NCBI GenBank assembly: GCA_037127255.1
Contig: JBANSL010000009.1
Span: forward strand, 31,225,475 to 31,289,474
Source of the DNA: Persicaria tinctoria
Taxonomy: Eukaryota > Streptophyta > Magnoliopsida > Caryophyllales > Polygonaceae
Length of the DNA: 64,000 bases
Direction of reading: 5' to 3'
Positions 44,301-55,300 of this stretch are shown here, piece by piece (positions within the stretch are counted from its first letter, which is position 1; each line of letters opens with the position of its first letter). The translations under genes and the position numbers were made by a program. A model generated the notes under the pieces. The model did no database searches. It saw only the letters and a list, made by a program, of their open reading frames with translations, and had not been told where the DNA came from.

Positions 44301-45530
44301 TTTAAACAATGCCATGTCACTGCACATGTGGCCACTGGCGCCACTATCCACTATCCATGTCTCTCCATTCAAGATTTGTTGCGAGAGAGTGTTACCTGTG
44401 AAACCGACGAAATCTTCAGCAACCGGCTCCTTGTCATGTGATCCAGAGCCAGAAGTTTGCAACAAGCTCATCAACTGAGCTATCTGGTCTGCTGAAAAAT
44501 CAGAACCGATCATCTGCGACGCTGCTGCAGCGATCCTTCCTTCGACATTCTTCTTATCCTTCCCATAGCCCGGTGGAAATCCAATCAGGAAATAGCATCT
44601 ATCTACTGTATGATTAGTCTTTTTGCAATTTGTGCAAAACAAAGGCTTCCTCTCTCCGTAACTCTTTCCTGTTTTGCCAGAACCTCCACCCTGAACACTG
44701 TTAGGAGCTGCATAATTACTGTTGGAACCCCTCTGCGAGGATTGCAATCCGTTTGCTCTAGCTTGCTGAGAACCCTGCTTGTTTTGACTCATCGTTTTAG
44801 CATACATAGCAGCAGTATCAGAAACACCAACATCGAGCCTAGATTTGGCCTCTCGCTGTTCCTCCTCTTGCATCAGAAGAGAATAAACCCTATGAATATC
44901 TGGGAATGGGTCCATCATCAAGATCGAACCCCTCGCGGTGAAAAAATTCTCATTTAACCCCATTAAAAGTTGCACAACCCTTTGATCCTCCTCATATTTC
45001 ATGGTTTCCTTAATTTTCCCACACGTACATGCTGGAGCAGTCCTCATACTGTCTAACTCGTCCCACAGGGATTTCATTTGTGTAAAATAGGTAGCGAAAG
45101 AGTTTGTACCTTGCTCGATCATGCTCAGCTGCTTCTGAATCGCATAGAGTTGTGTGGCTCCAAGCCTGCTAAATCTTCACTCCAGCTCGGTCCATATCCC
45201 GTGAGCCGTGTTGGTGTAAATCACACTTCGCTTGATTTCGGGGCTTAGGCTATTGACGATCGACGATATCACCATATCGTTACAGCGTTCCCAACATCGA
45301 AGCTTCATTGAGGTCGGATCTGGCTTTGCTATGTCGCTTGTGATAAAGCCGACCTTGTTTTTCGCCGACAAAGCTATCCACACAGATCTTCTCCATTCAC
45401 CGAAATTCTTCCCGTCGAATGGAAGTGTAACCAGGATCATTCCTGGATGATCGCTAGGTTGTATATAAAACGGATCGCTCGGATCAATCTTCGTTGTCTC
45501 ATTAGTCTTCGTTGTCTCATCTCCAGCCAT
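41302..45530 (-). pseudogene. Copia gag-pol polyprotein, nearly intact (one stop, about two frameshifts)
   Basis: ATG at 45528-45530. Gag: YIQPSDHPGMILVTLPF, FGEWRRSVWIALSAKNK; TGA at 45177-45179 (probably from CGA). Frame resumes at once through the gag core, a CCHC-type knuckle (CTNCKKTNHTVDRC), protease DSGASGHM (near 44325-44345), integrase LWHKRLGH...CVVCAKSR, DVWGP, RIDNALELGG and NGVVERKHR. A single-base indel near 43125-43135 shifts the frame. Next 607 codons hold RT (YVDDIMLTGS at 42180-42206) and RNase H (YCDADWA, SSAEVEY, VKCDNLAA). A last shift near 41330 alters the extreme C-terminus. With three lesions it cannot make its own full protein, yet its LTRs are almost identical. Confidence 0.9.
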
Positions 45531-45618
45531 GAATGATCAGCAAAATCAGGAACGAGACAGGAAAACGCAGAGAATAAATTCGAACCAAAGTGAAAGCTGC
45601 TTTAGATCCTGGATCGAT

Positions 45619-45630
45619 GCTCTGATACCA
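45619..45630 (-). promoter_or_regulatory. Initiator-Met primer binding site of the young copia
   Basis: Minus strand TGGTATCAGAGC directly after LTR end CCTACA. Confidence 0.95.
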
Positions 45631-45873
45631 TGTAGGAAATCTTAGTAATTGAAAGGAATTTGCAACAGATGCAACAGAAGATGAAAGGCTTTGCTACATC
45701 AGCAATAGAAGATGAAACGGAGGGAAAAACGTTTTCTGTAATCTTTTCTTATTCCATTTTGCATCTGACTTACATGTATATATACTAGTTGTATTGGGCT
45801 TTCTAAGGCATTGGGTTTTTAGCCCATACAATCAAAGCAAAACAAAAATATAAAACCCATATATATCCTATCA
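45631..45873 (-). repeat. 5' LTR of the young copia (243 bp)
   Basis: TG...CA ends, 242 of 243 positions equal to the other LTR; followed by GATTT. Confidence 0.95.
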
Positions 45874-46852
45874 GATTTTAACACTCTGACTAATTTTTCC
45901 CCAAATTGTGATTTTAGGGTTTTCGAAATTGGGGTCGATTGACAGCGGGAGTAGGAGGAAAAGATCAAGCAATCCCGACTTTGAGAGTTGACAGGAAGAG
46001 GTGCGCGACCCGGCTCATCCAACCCCACAATCGAAGTCTTCAGAAGCGGCCACTTCTAAGTTGCGCTTAATTTTTCCAAAAAAACGTCAAACTTAATAGT
46101 TGGCCTGGCTTCTTAGCTAATTTGTCTTCCAAATCCAGATTCTCAATCAACTTCTTTTTTTAACTGAAGATTTGATTATTATTTTTTGGTTCTGCCGTTT
46201 GCTTTCTTTTGTTTGAAATTTGTAATTTAGTTTAGAATAGTCGCGGATAGGAAGACAGGCTGCATATGCCTTCTGCTTTTGTCTGAAACAGTAGAGAAAG
46301 AGCCTGCTTGATTATTTCTTTTCGCAGGAATCTAGTTAGTTTGGACTGATTCGATTTGTGAAGAAAATCTGTTCTCTTTGAATTTTCTTCTACTGATGTG
46401 TGAATCAGCGGTTTTGTTTAGGATAATTTGAGCAACGTTTCCCTTTTGTTTGCTTTCAATTTAATAACTCCAATGTCAGGCTGTAATGGGATTTCCTTTG
46501 CTTGTTTGAGATAGCTGGTTAGCCTGTTTAGGAAAATTAAGCAGTGTTTCGCCCAAACTTTGATGTTGATTTCGCTCCTCTACAAAGTTTAGCCTCTTTA
46601 GGTAGAGATCAACGCTTTTGCTTTGAATGTTCTCACAAAAGCCTGGTTTGCTTAGTGTAGGGCACCAATTTATTTGATTTGATTGGGATAGAAACTGATT
46701 CCAATTTAATGTTGCTGCTTTGTGCATTATTGGAAAATCTGTTTGTGGCTGTTTTCTTTAGCCTTGTATGAGATTGCTTGCAATTTGTCTTCTTGAATTA
46801 GTCGCTTAGTTTAGGAAAAATCCAGCAGCGTTTCGCCCTCTTTTAGGGGTAT

Positions 46853-47225
46853 TTGATGATTCTGAAACCCAGTCCACGAGAAAAGCTCGTAAGGTTTTCA
46901 AGAGCGGGGTTTCAAGAATCGATTTCTGCAGCACTTAGACTTGATTTGAGTGATTTGATGACTCCGAAACCCAGGCCACGAGAAAAGCTCATAAGGTTTT
47001 CAAGGGCGGGGTTTCGAGAGTCGATTTCGGCAGCATGTCGGCTTGATTGAGGGCAACATGAGGACTCTGAAACCAAGGCCACGAGAAAAGCTCGTAAGGT
47101 TTTCAAGGGCGGGGTTTCAAGAGTCGATTTCGACGGTCTTTCGACTTGGTTTGAGGGTAGTTTGATGACTCCAAAACCCAGGCCGCGAGAAAAGCTCGTA
47201 AGGTTTTCAAGGGCGGGGCTTTGGA
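46853..47225 (-). repeat. LTR-internal minisatellite, four copies of 101-104 bp (left LTR)
   Basis: Units start near 46862, 46963, 47067 and 47171 with GAAACCCAGGCCACGAG, AAAAGCTCGTAAGG and TTCAAGGGCGGGG. CGAG-AAAAG-CTCG forms a small hairpin in each. The other LTR holds the same four units. Confidence 0.85.
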
Positions 47226-48054
47226 ATCAATAACAACCCAACATGGAGAGAAGGCTACCTTAGTGGCCTCTTCTTTGCTTGCTTGCTGGCGTGTTTGTGC
47301 TTTGCTGTGCTTGTTTGTTCTCTTTTTTTTCTGTAGGCATATAGATTCAGCCTCTTGTGTGTTTTCAAATGCCCTAGGTCATATTTTATAGGGGAAAAGA
47401 AAGAAAGTGCAATACACGTATTTCCTTTTCCATGCACAGTCAATATCTCCCCTTCCTCTGTGATTTTGGGAAGCATACATTCATATGTACAGGAGCTGTA
47501 CAGTAATTTTCCTATAGAACCAACTAAGAGAAATTTTGACCTTTCTTGGATGATTCTTTCCCCTTTAGAGGCCACATATTTTCACTTTGCAGCCGTAGCA
47601 TTCACATTTATTTATTTTTATTTTTCAATGACAGATGTCTGCCTACTATTTTTTGTGGATGAGTTGGGCCTTGCAATGGCAAATCACTTTGGACTAGGCC
47701 TCTAATTTGAACATCCTTTCTAAACTTTTTTTTTTGTAGCAGGAATTCAAACGCCAAAAATCAGTGTTGGAGTACCACGAACTCACTGCCAAAACGACTG
47801 GCTACCACGAACATCACTGCCAAAGCAACTGATCCTGTATTTTAGACAGCTTCACTAGCTACTTCACATTGTATGATCGGTTTACCATATGACTCAGTTT
47901 ACGAGTTTGTAAGGCACTTAGCATATTGTATTTAATATATAATGCCCCTTTTTTTTCATACATTCTACTTGTTTATAACCGCTATTATCGACTTGTGTGT
48001 ATTTCCGAATTGCCGCCGAATATGAACGCCTATTTTTTTTTTTACTCTCAAACA

Positions 48055-48064
48055 GATGCCCCCG
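48055..48064 (-). promoter_or_regulatory. Polypurine tract of the Tat/Ogre-like element
   Basis: Minus strand CGGGGGCATC directly before 3' LTR start TGTTTGAGAG. Confidence 0.65.
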
Positions 48065-48175
48065 AACTTTGAATTTGTGAGAACCTTATCGAACAGATTC
48101 AAAGTTCGTCCTCTCCTTTCACTTTTGACTCTTTAATCTGACACGATCTGTTTGCTTGACTTTCAGATTGTCAGA

Positions 48176-50303
48176 ATGAATGTGTATGGAAATATCCGGT
48201 CTAAGAAAGCTTTGGGGAACAGTGGTCAAGAACTCAGACGTGGGCAGTCGTACCAAAGACATCTCTCTCTCCGTGAGATCGACACCCCAAGATTGACCCC
48301 CTCTCCGGGAATTTTGACTCCCAAGGAGGACGCCTTTTCAGGCCACTTGACATTTTCTACTGAGGATGAACGCAATTGTATACAAACAAACAAGAAGTTT
48401 GGTTCGCTATTCACCGGTGTCTTCCTTCAAAAGGTTTTTGCTGATCGTGAATTTAAAAACCAGCTCCCTGCTAGAGAAGAGTTCTATCCGATTCTCAAGA
48501 ATTTGTTGGGGAAGAAATTGTATTGGGGTTCAGAATTTAGGTTTAGTGGGGCGGCGACCTTCACATCTGGTTTGTCAGACTGGACTAAACAGATATTTCA
48601 TCGCCACGAGGTTACCTTGCGTCAGGTTGGAATATGGGGTCTTGTAGCCGTCTCACACTTTCCCTACATGTACCATGTGGATGTGTGGAGAGCCTTCTGC
48701 GAACTTTGGAGTTCGGCGACCAACACTTTGCACCATGCAGGTGGTGAACTTGGAATTTCTCTCAACGATTTGAAGCATATAGCGGGTTTGCCAATTCTTG
48801 GTGCTCCTTATGAGGAATATTTACCCTTGAATGAACAATTGTCTGATGGGAGTAAATTTCCTCCAACTGTTTTAGAGCTTCTGCGAATTCATGCCGATCT
48901 CTGTCATCATCTCCGTAGAGACCGAGTTTTTTGGGAAGATTGGATAGACTACTTTTATAGGGGTAGTTGGAATATTGTTGCAATTGAGAAGGGCTCTGGC
49001 ACTAGTTTGGCAGATAAACAGGATATCAATGAAAGCTCTCCACGGTATTTTGAGAGACGACGTGCAAAAGACTTGCCTCCACCGATTATAAGCGTCCAAG
49101 GAGAATTAGCAGCCTTCTTGGCTCTTTTGCTGAGCAGATTTATTTTACCGCAGAATCCCAAGGTAGTCCGTCCTGAGACTTTTGTCATGGCATGCCTAAT
49201 GGCCCAAGGTACGCGTGTCTCTTTAGCCCCCACAGTTTTGGGTCATATTTATCATGGCCTTAATCAAATGGCTACATATAGCCGGTATCCCGGCAGGGCC
49301 AACCCGAGTTTCGGGATTCATTTTGTGATTGGTTGGCTATCAGAGTACTTTCCCTGTCTATATAAGCATCATGAAGATCAAGAATTTCTTAGAGACTATC
49401 CGCTTCTCATACGTTGCGCTGGTCTCAAAGGTAAAGAGCACAATATCTACCAAGCAAGACGGATCCTAAGACATGACCAGTTTGTCCGCTACCGGACCAT
49501 ACCCTTCGGGGGCAGAGACGGTTTGGACCTTGTTGATACTGGAGACCTTTCAGACTCTGATTTCGAGCGACTCCTCTGTATCCGCTCTTCCATGTTGCCT
49601 ATTCGGATGGGTCAGACTCTGACTTTGGAACCCTATTATCCGAATAGGTTTGCTCGTCAGTTCGGCTTTGATCAGGGTGTCCCTGCTGACACTTTGCAGT
49701 CCAGCTTCACACTCAGAGTTAGAAGATCCTTGAAAGATATTGCTGAGTCTTATGCTCGTCTCTTCCAGAAAGCCACTGGCGAAGTTTTTCGGATTCCTGA
49801 CTGGAGTTATCTTGAAAGATGTACTCGAAACTATTGCACATGGTGGGTTGCAGCTTCAGCCCCTTATTTGAGTCAGTCGGTTCATGAAGTGAACGTAACC
49901 TTAACCACCAGGGATACTCTTCCAAGAGAATCCTATTTCTTAATTGCTAATATGAAAGAAACGATTGGCGGGTTCCATGGCATTTGGGAGACTTCCAGGG
50001 CAGCTGAACCGTCATTGAGTGAAACTTTCCATGCGCCCATCGTTGGTTCACCGGCGCCAGTAGCAACACCGAGGGGGAACATAGGATGTCCCTCAATGTT
50101 TGAAGAGACGGTGAAAGAGGGTTCAAAAGATGCCCCAATATTCGAAGAGGTAATGATGGCGAACTTAGCAAGTTCTGTAGTTCCTTTGAAAGTACCTAGG
50201 CGGAGATCTGGAAGCTCCCTGAATGATGATGTCCATTTCAAAAGGCGAAAGGGCAGTTCTACAAGCCCTACATCATCAGGAGAATCCAACGCTGCAGACA
50301 AAG
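48176..50303 (+). CDS. Plant-mobile-domain (MAIN-like) protein, main exon, antisense in the Tat/Ogre-like element
   Basis: ATG 48176 (MNVYGNIRSK) follows an acceptor-like TTTGCTTGACTTTCAG (48151-48166), so an upstream exon or leader may start in the adjacent LTR. About 709 codons open to a donor AAAG|GTACAG at 50303/50304. The core resembles the plant mobile domain known from MAIN/MAIL proteins and from transposable elements: VDVWRAFCELWSSATNTLHH, GELGISLNDLKHIAGLPILG, YEEYLPLNE, PPIISVQGELAAFLALLLSR, RPETFVMACLMAQG, FVIGWLSEYFPCLY. The C-terminus turns basic (KVPRRRSGSS, FKRRKG), suggesting nuclear localisation. It runs opposite to gag-pol and lies between pol and the 3' LTR, where antisense ORFs of Tat elements are known. 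Its long open frame contrasts with the shifted gag. Confidence 0.75.
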
Positions 50304-50428
50304 GTACAGCGCTCCCAAATCATTATTATTTATTATTATTTTTATTTTTATTTATTTTTTATTTTTTTTAGGGGTCTTCTGACTTTTTGAATTTACTTCA
50401 AATTACGCCTTTGGTGCTAGTGATATAG

Positions 50429-51543
50429 GAGACTTGATTAACCCCGTCGAACGAACTCCAGTCGACGAGGCAAGCGATGCGACTGATGATGATTCTGATT
50501 TTGAGGTTGGTTCAGAATATGACATTCCTTTTGCAAGATCTCCTTCGCCTTATATAGAGTCCACACCCCCAACGGCGACGTCCCAAGATGAGACCGTGCT
50601 TGTTGCAGAGTCCCAACCCTTAGAAGAACATTAGGGTAAAGCAACGTTGAAGCCCCCCCCCCCCCCCCCTTTTTTTTTTTTTTTGAATTTGTCTCAACAT
50701 CTGTCTTTTGATGCAGGAGGGTCACTCTGCTCAGGTGACCAGCCTGCAACAGAAGAGATTGACTTCGAGGTTAATTAGGAGCTTAACTTTGATGTCAGCA
50801 AGCCGTCTTCACCCGATCTGGAGACTCCGCCCTTAGCGCCACCCCAGATTGATTCCCAACTGCAACCCTTAATACAGAACTCTTTTGACGCAGTTTCGAT
50901 TAAGAAAGCCCCTGAGAACCTTCAAGCTTTACTCCCTACTTCTGTGATGGGTTCGGTTCGTAACTTTCTCATTTCTGGCGTCAAGAAAGTGGTACATATA
51001 CTTTCATCTTCACCGTCATCTCGTGATTTACTTGCCAGGAGCTCCCAAGTACTTGATCTTTTAGGGATGCTACAGAGCGTAGCACAGTAGGCTAAGGTCG
51101 ATCTCTCTTGATTCGTTACAAGTGTCGAAGGGGTTCTCCATGATGCTGAGGCTTCTTCAAAACTTGATGATGATACAGACATTGAGATCGTTGAGCGTTT
51201 GTCAACTCAACTTGCTCAACACACCTCCGCACTTGAATTACACCACGCTCAAGTTCCTCGTTTGGCTCAAAGGTCTCTTGATTTGCAGCAAAGGAGGGAG
51301 GCACTCCTACAATTGAAGCAGAAAGTTCGCGAAGTAGAGGCCAGCATTGACTCCGATTCTGCTACCTTAGAAACCGAAAATATCCAGCTGCAAGGCTTCA
51401 TTAAGGAGGACGAGGAGAAGATCAGGCTGCTTGAAGCCGAACTCGACCAAGCAGGGTTTGCGAGGATGACCGAGCTCAAATTGATTGAAGAACGTCATCG
51501 TGCTTGGATTAGCGAGCTAACCGATTTCTCTTCTCCCTACTGA
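50429..51543 (+). pseudogene. Downstream exons of the antisense mobile-domain gene (acidic segment and coiled coil), with stops
   Basis: After a possible intron 50304-50428 (acceptor GTGATATAG) the frame continues as GDLINPVERTPVDEASDATD, an acidic stretch, to TAG before a GTAAAG (about 50634). After TTGATGCAG (50710-50716) a further stretch SGDQPATEEIDFEVN... follows with stops near 50778, 51090 and 51110, then an open coiled coil 51199-51543 (QLAQHTSALELHHAQVPRLA, LKQKVREVEASIDSD) ending SSPY-stop. Exon borders are my reading and partly strained. If right, the gene once encoded a mobile domain joined to an acidic linker and a C-terminal coiled coil. Confidence 0.5.
50656..50684. repeat. C-tract followed by T-tract
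   Basis: About 15 C then about 16 T in a candidate intron of the antisense gene; length is unreliable. Confidence 0.85.
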
Positions 51544-52303
51544 AGCATTTAGAAACAGCTTACTGTCTAGTTTAGGGTTGACCAATTCATCGACTTCCGC
51601 TAATTGTCGTTAGGAATTCCCTTTTTACTCTTTTAGAATGCTCTTGTTTACTTTCGTCTCCGCTTGCTCATTTGTTTGATTCTTTGAGTACACACACATT
51701 TTTTTATGTGGGATAATACTATTTTCCCTGTTTTATCACCCTATCGCAAGGAAATATGATTCACGAGCTTCACAATGAAATTGAAACGCGACATCATATG
51801 ACCAAGGCAAACGGAGTAGGCAACTCAATGCTTTTCGAAAGTAACATGATAGTGTGCAAGCTTACGTCCCCCTTCAAATTCGATAGGGACCAGGTGGCGT
51901 TGCATTTGTTTTTGGGGCTGCGCTTAGCACTTTTAGAATAGCTAAACTGCCTACGTACCCTCTTCATGAGGGATCAAGCCGTTCGTAGTTCACTTGAGCA
52001 CCCTTTTCTTCACATATCCGCCAGGGTGCTTCGGTTTCGGACTAACATCAAGTCCATCATTTCTCTCTTTTTATTTAACTGGGAATTTTTTTTTTTACCG
52101 CATCACTCAAATTGTTTGGGCCCGCCTTCTAGGAAGGGTTTCCCAAACACTATGACTATCATCTGCGAACCCATATCTTTTTTTTTTTTTGTTTTTTTTT
52201 TTCCGCGACTGAATTTGACATATCTTGGTTGTCAAACGTCCTACGTACTCCTTGTGGGAGATCAAGTCATGACGTAGTTCTGGGCACTTTCACTCTCGAG
52301 GCT
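51544..52303. other. Space between converging antisense gene and pol, with two hairpin modules
   Basis: No ORF of note. Holds two diverged copies of the LTR hairpin module. Stem A: TTAGC/GCTAA (51924-51945) and TTGACA/TGTCAA (52215-52235). Stem B: CCCTC/GAGGG within 51949-51991 and CTCC/GGAG within 52239-52280, each bracketed by CCTACGTA and CGTAGTTC. Confidence 0.7.
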
Positions 52304-55300
52304 TCACGTGAAATATTTCTTCACGAATTTTCCATTCACGCAGGAGTATACCACTTCGCCTTCGGCATTTGAGAGTTCATATGCCCCTTTAGGGAAAACT
52401 TTGGTCACCACATAAGGACCTTCCCATTTTGCTTCAAATTTGCCTTGAGATTTTCGGTTGATCACAATTGATCGCCTGATGGTAAGGACCAAGTCACCAA
52501 TGCCGAATGAGCAAAATTTGACCCGTTTATTGAATGCCCCAGCCACTTGGGCTTGGTAGATTTCCAGTTTTTGTTGTCTTGCTAGCCGATGCTCATCCAA
52601 TGCTTCGAGTTCGGCCAGACGAATCTTGACATTCTCTTCCGGGTCGGTGAGCTGAACGGCAACTCTGAGAGATGGCAACTGGATTTCTAAGGGTAGAACA
52701 GCTTCAGACCCAAAGACCAGGTTGTAAGGCGTACAACCAGTCGATGTGCGTGTTATTGTCCGATAAGCCCATAGTGCCTCCGGTAGCCGTTCATGCCAAT
52801 CTCTTTTGGATTTTGACACCATCTTCTTTAGGATCTTGCATAGCACTTTATTAAATGCCTCAGCTTGACCATTTGATGACGGGTTATAGCTCGATGAGAA
52901 GCTATGCTTAAACCCAAACTTCTCGCTCAACTTCACCAGCATCTGATTTTTGAAGTAGAGAGCGTTGTCTGAGATGATTTTTGAAGGAACTCCATATCGA
53001 TAGATCAAATGCGTTCTTATGAAGTTAGCGACTTCCTTAGCTCCCACTTCCTTCAACGGTATAGCTTTGGCCCATTTGGAGAAGTAGTCTGTAGCTGCCA
53101 AGATATACCGGTGCCCTCGAGAGGACGATGGATTTATACACCCTACAACATCGAGACCCCATGCATTAAATGGCCATGACAAAGTAGTCGGGTGCAACAA
53201 TTGAGGAGGCTGGTGTATGAAGTCGATGTGAATTTCACAAGCGTGACAAGCTTTAGAAAAATCCATGGCATCCTTCACCATTGTTGCCCAATAATAGCCC
53301 AGTCGTTTGATTTGACTAGCTAATTTTGGACCGGCTTGATGCGCTCCGCATACCCCAGCGTGGGTTTCTGCAAGTATATATTTTGCTTCTTCATTTGACA
53401 AGCATCTTAATAACATTCCATCGAATGTTCTTTGATACAAGATGTCATTCTTAAGTAGGAACCTTGACACTCGCCTTTTAACATCCACTCTCTTTTTAGC
53501 ATCATCAGGAAGGACTCCATGACGAAGATACTCAATGAGCGGATGTCGCCAGTCTGTTTCTTCCTCAACTTCATATACGGAAACGACATCCACCTCTTTG
53601 TTGGGCTCAGATCGCTCCAAAGCTGGCATAAGCAAATGTCGCTCCCCGATTGTAATATCGATCTCTCTTTCACTTGGCAATGTTAGTGACGCGGCTAATT
53701 TAGCCAATGCATCTGCTTGGTCATTTTCGGACCTTGATATATGCACAACTTCTATCTGACGGAACTGGTGCATGAGATGCCTGGCTCTTTGATGCAAAAG
53801 AAGCAAATTTGTGTTTTTGACTTCATACTGGCCATTCAGCTGCCTGATTACTAACTGAGAGTCACCAAACACCTTCAATGGGTCAGCGTTCATCTCAAGA
53901 GCTATCTCCAGGCCAATGATGAGTGCCTCATATTCTACCACGTTGTTTGTGCAGTTTTCTAAAAGGGAAAAAGAATAAGGCACTATTCCCTCGGTTGGGG
54001 TGATGAATACTATGCCTACTCCGGCCCCTTTTCTCTTTGCAGCGCCATCAAAGTATAATTGCCAAGATTTTTCTTCTGTCATGAAGACTTCTTCATCTGG
54101 CAAATCATCCACTAACTCCTCGTTATCGGGAGTAGGATGGGCGGCTAAGAAATCAGCTATGACCTGACCCTTGACCGCCTTTTGAGGTACAAACTTGATG
54201 TCAAAGGGAGCCAGAAGCATAGCCCATTTGGCTAGTCTCCCTGACAACACCGTCTTGGACAGAATGTATCGCAAGGGATCAGCTCTGGATATTAATGTGA
54301 TTTGATGAGACAGAAGATAATGTCGTAGCTTTTGGATGGCAAAGATCAACGCAAGACATATCTTCTCCATAGCAGGATAATTTAATTCTGCCCCAACCAT
54401 CGTTCGGCTGATGTAGTACAAGGCATTTTCCTTTCCTTCGTCATTATTTTGGGCTAACATTGCCCCTAACGACCGCTCAAGACTTGCGGTGTACAAGACT
54501 AAGGGTTTTCCCTGAACTGGCGCCATGAGGACTGGCGGGTCAGTCAAGTATTTCTTGATGCTGTCGAGAGCATTTTGACAAGCTTGGTCCCATATGAACG
54601 GAACATCTTTCTTCATCAACCTCATAAAGGGTTGACACCTCCCCGTCAAATTTGAAATGAAACGCCGTATGTAGGCAAGTTTGCCCTGTAGACCTCGCAA
54701 CTCACGAAGATTCCTCGGGGCTAGCATTTGCACGATTGCCTTGATTTTATCGGGGTCGATTTCTATGCCCCGTCCCCGAACAATGAAGCCAAGAAACTTG
54801 CCTGAAGTCACACCAAAGGCACATTTGAGGGGATTCATCTTCAATTGGTGTTTTCGCAACCTCTCGAAGATTCTTCTGAGATCATCCAAATGATTCTCTC
54901 TTTTCATTGTTTTCACCACTAGGTCATCCACATAACACTCAATGGTGTTGTGAAGAAGATCATGAAAGATCACCGTCATGGCTCTTTGATAGGTTGCTCC
55001 CGCATTTTTCAGACCAAAAGGCATAACTGTATAGCAATATGTGCCTAGAGGTGTCCGGAAAGATGTTAACTCTTCGTCTTCGGGATGCATTTTAATCTGA
55101 TTATACCCGGAGAATCCATCCATAAAGGACAAGGCTTGAAAACCCGTGGTGGAGTCAACCAATAACTCTGTTATCGGAAGAGGGAATTCATCCTTGGGAC
55201 ATGCTTCATTTAAGTCTCGAAAATCCACACAGATACGTAGTTGGCCATTCTTCTTCTTGACGGGAACAATGTTTGCCAACCAGATTGGGTATTGGACCTC

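Larger units (their letters stand above)
41015..45873 (-). mobile_element. Young copia element inserted in the Tat LTR
   Basis: 4859 bp, LTRs 41015-41257 and 45631-45873 differing at one of 243 positions, flanked by GATTT duplications (41010-41014 and 45874-45878); the uninterrupted site is seen in the other Tat LTR near 61361. Minus strand order: LTR, initiator-Met primer site, gag, protease, integrase, RT, RNase H, polypurine tract, LTR. Confidence 0.95.
39817..48054 (-). repeat. 3' LTR of the Tat/Ogre-like element, split by a copia insertion
   Basis: Segments 39817-41014 and 45879-48054 align continuously with 60168-63554 when the copia element and its GATTT duplication are removed (about 3374 vs 3387 bp). 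Ends TGTTGAAC / CTCAAACA on the plus strand. Mismatches are visible at about one or two per hundred bases. Contains the hairpin modules (39947-40255) and a ~103-bp minisatellite. Confidence 0.9.

Noticed and set aside
50656..50684. C/T homopolymer tracts as a functional splice signal
   Set aside because: Homopolymer length is unreliable and the surrounding exon borders are uncertain.
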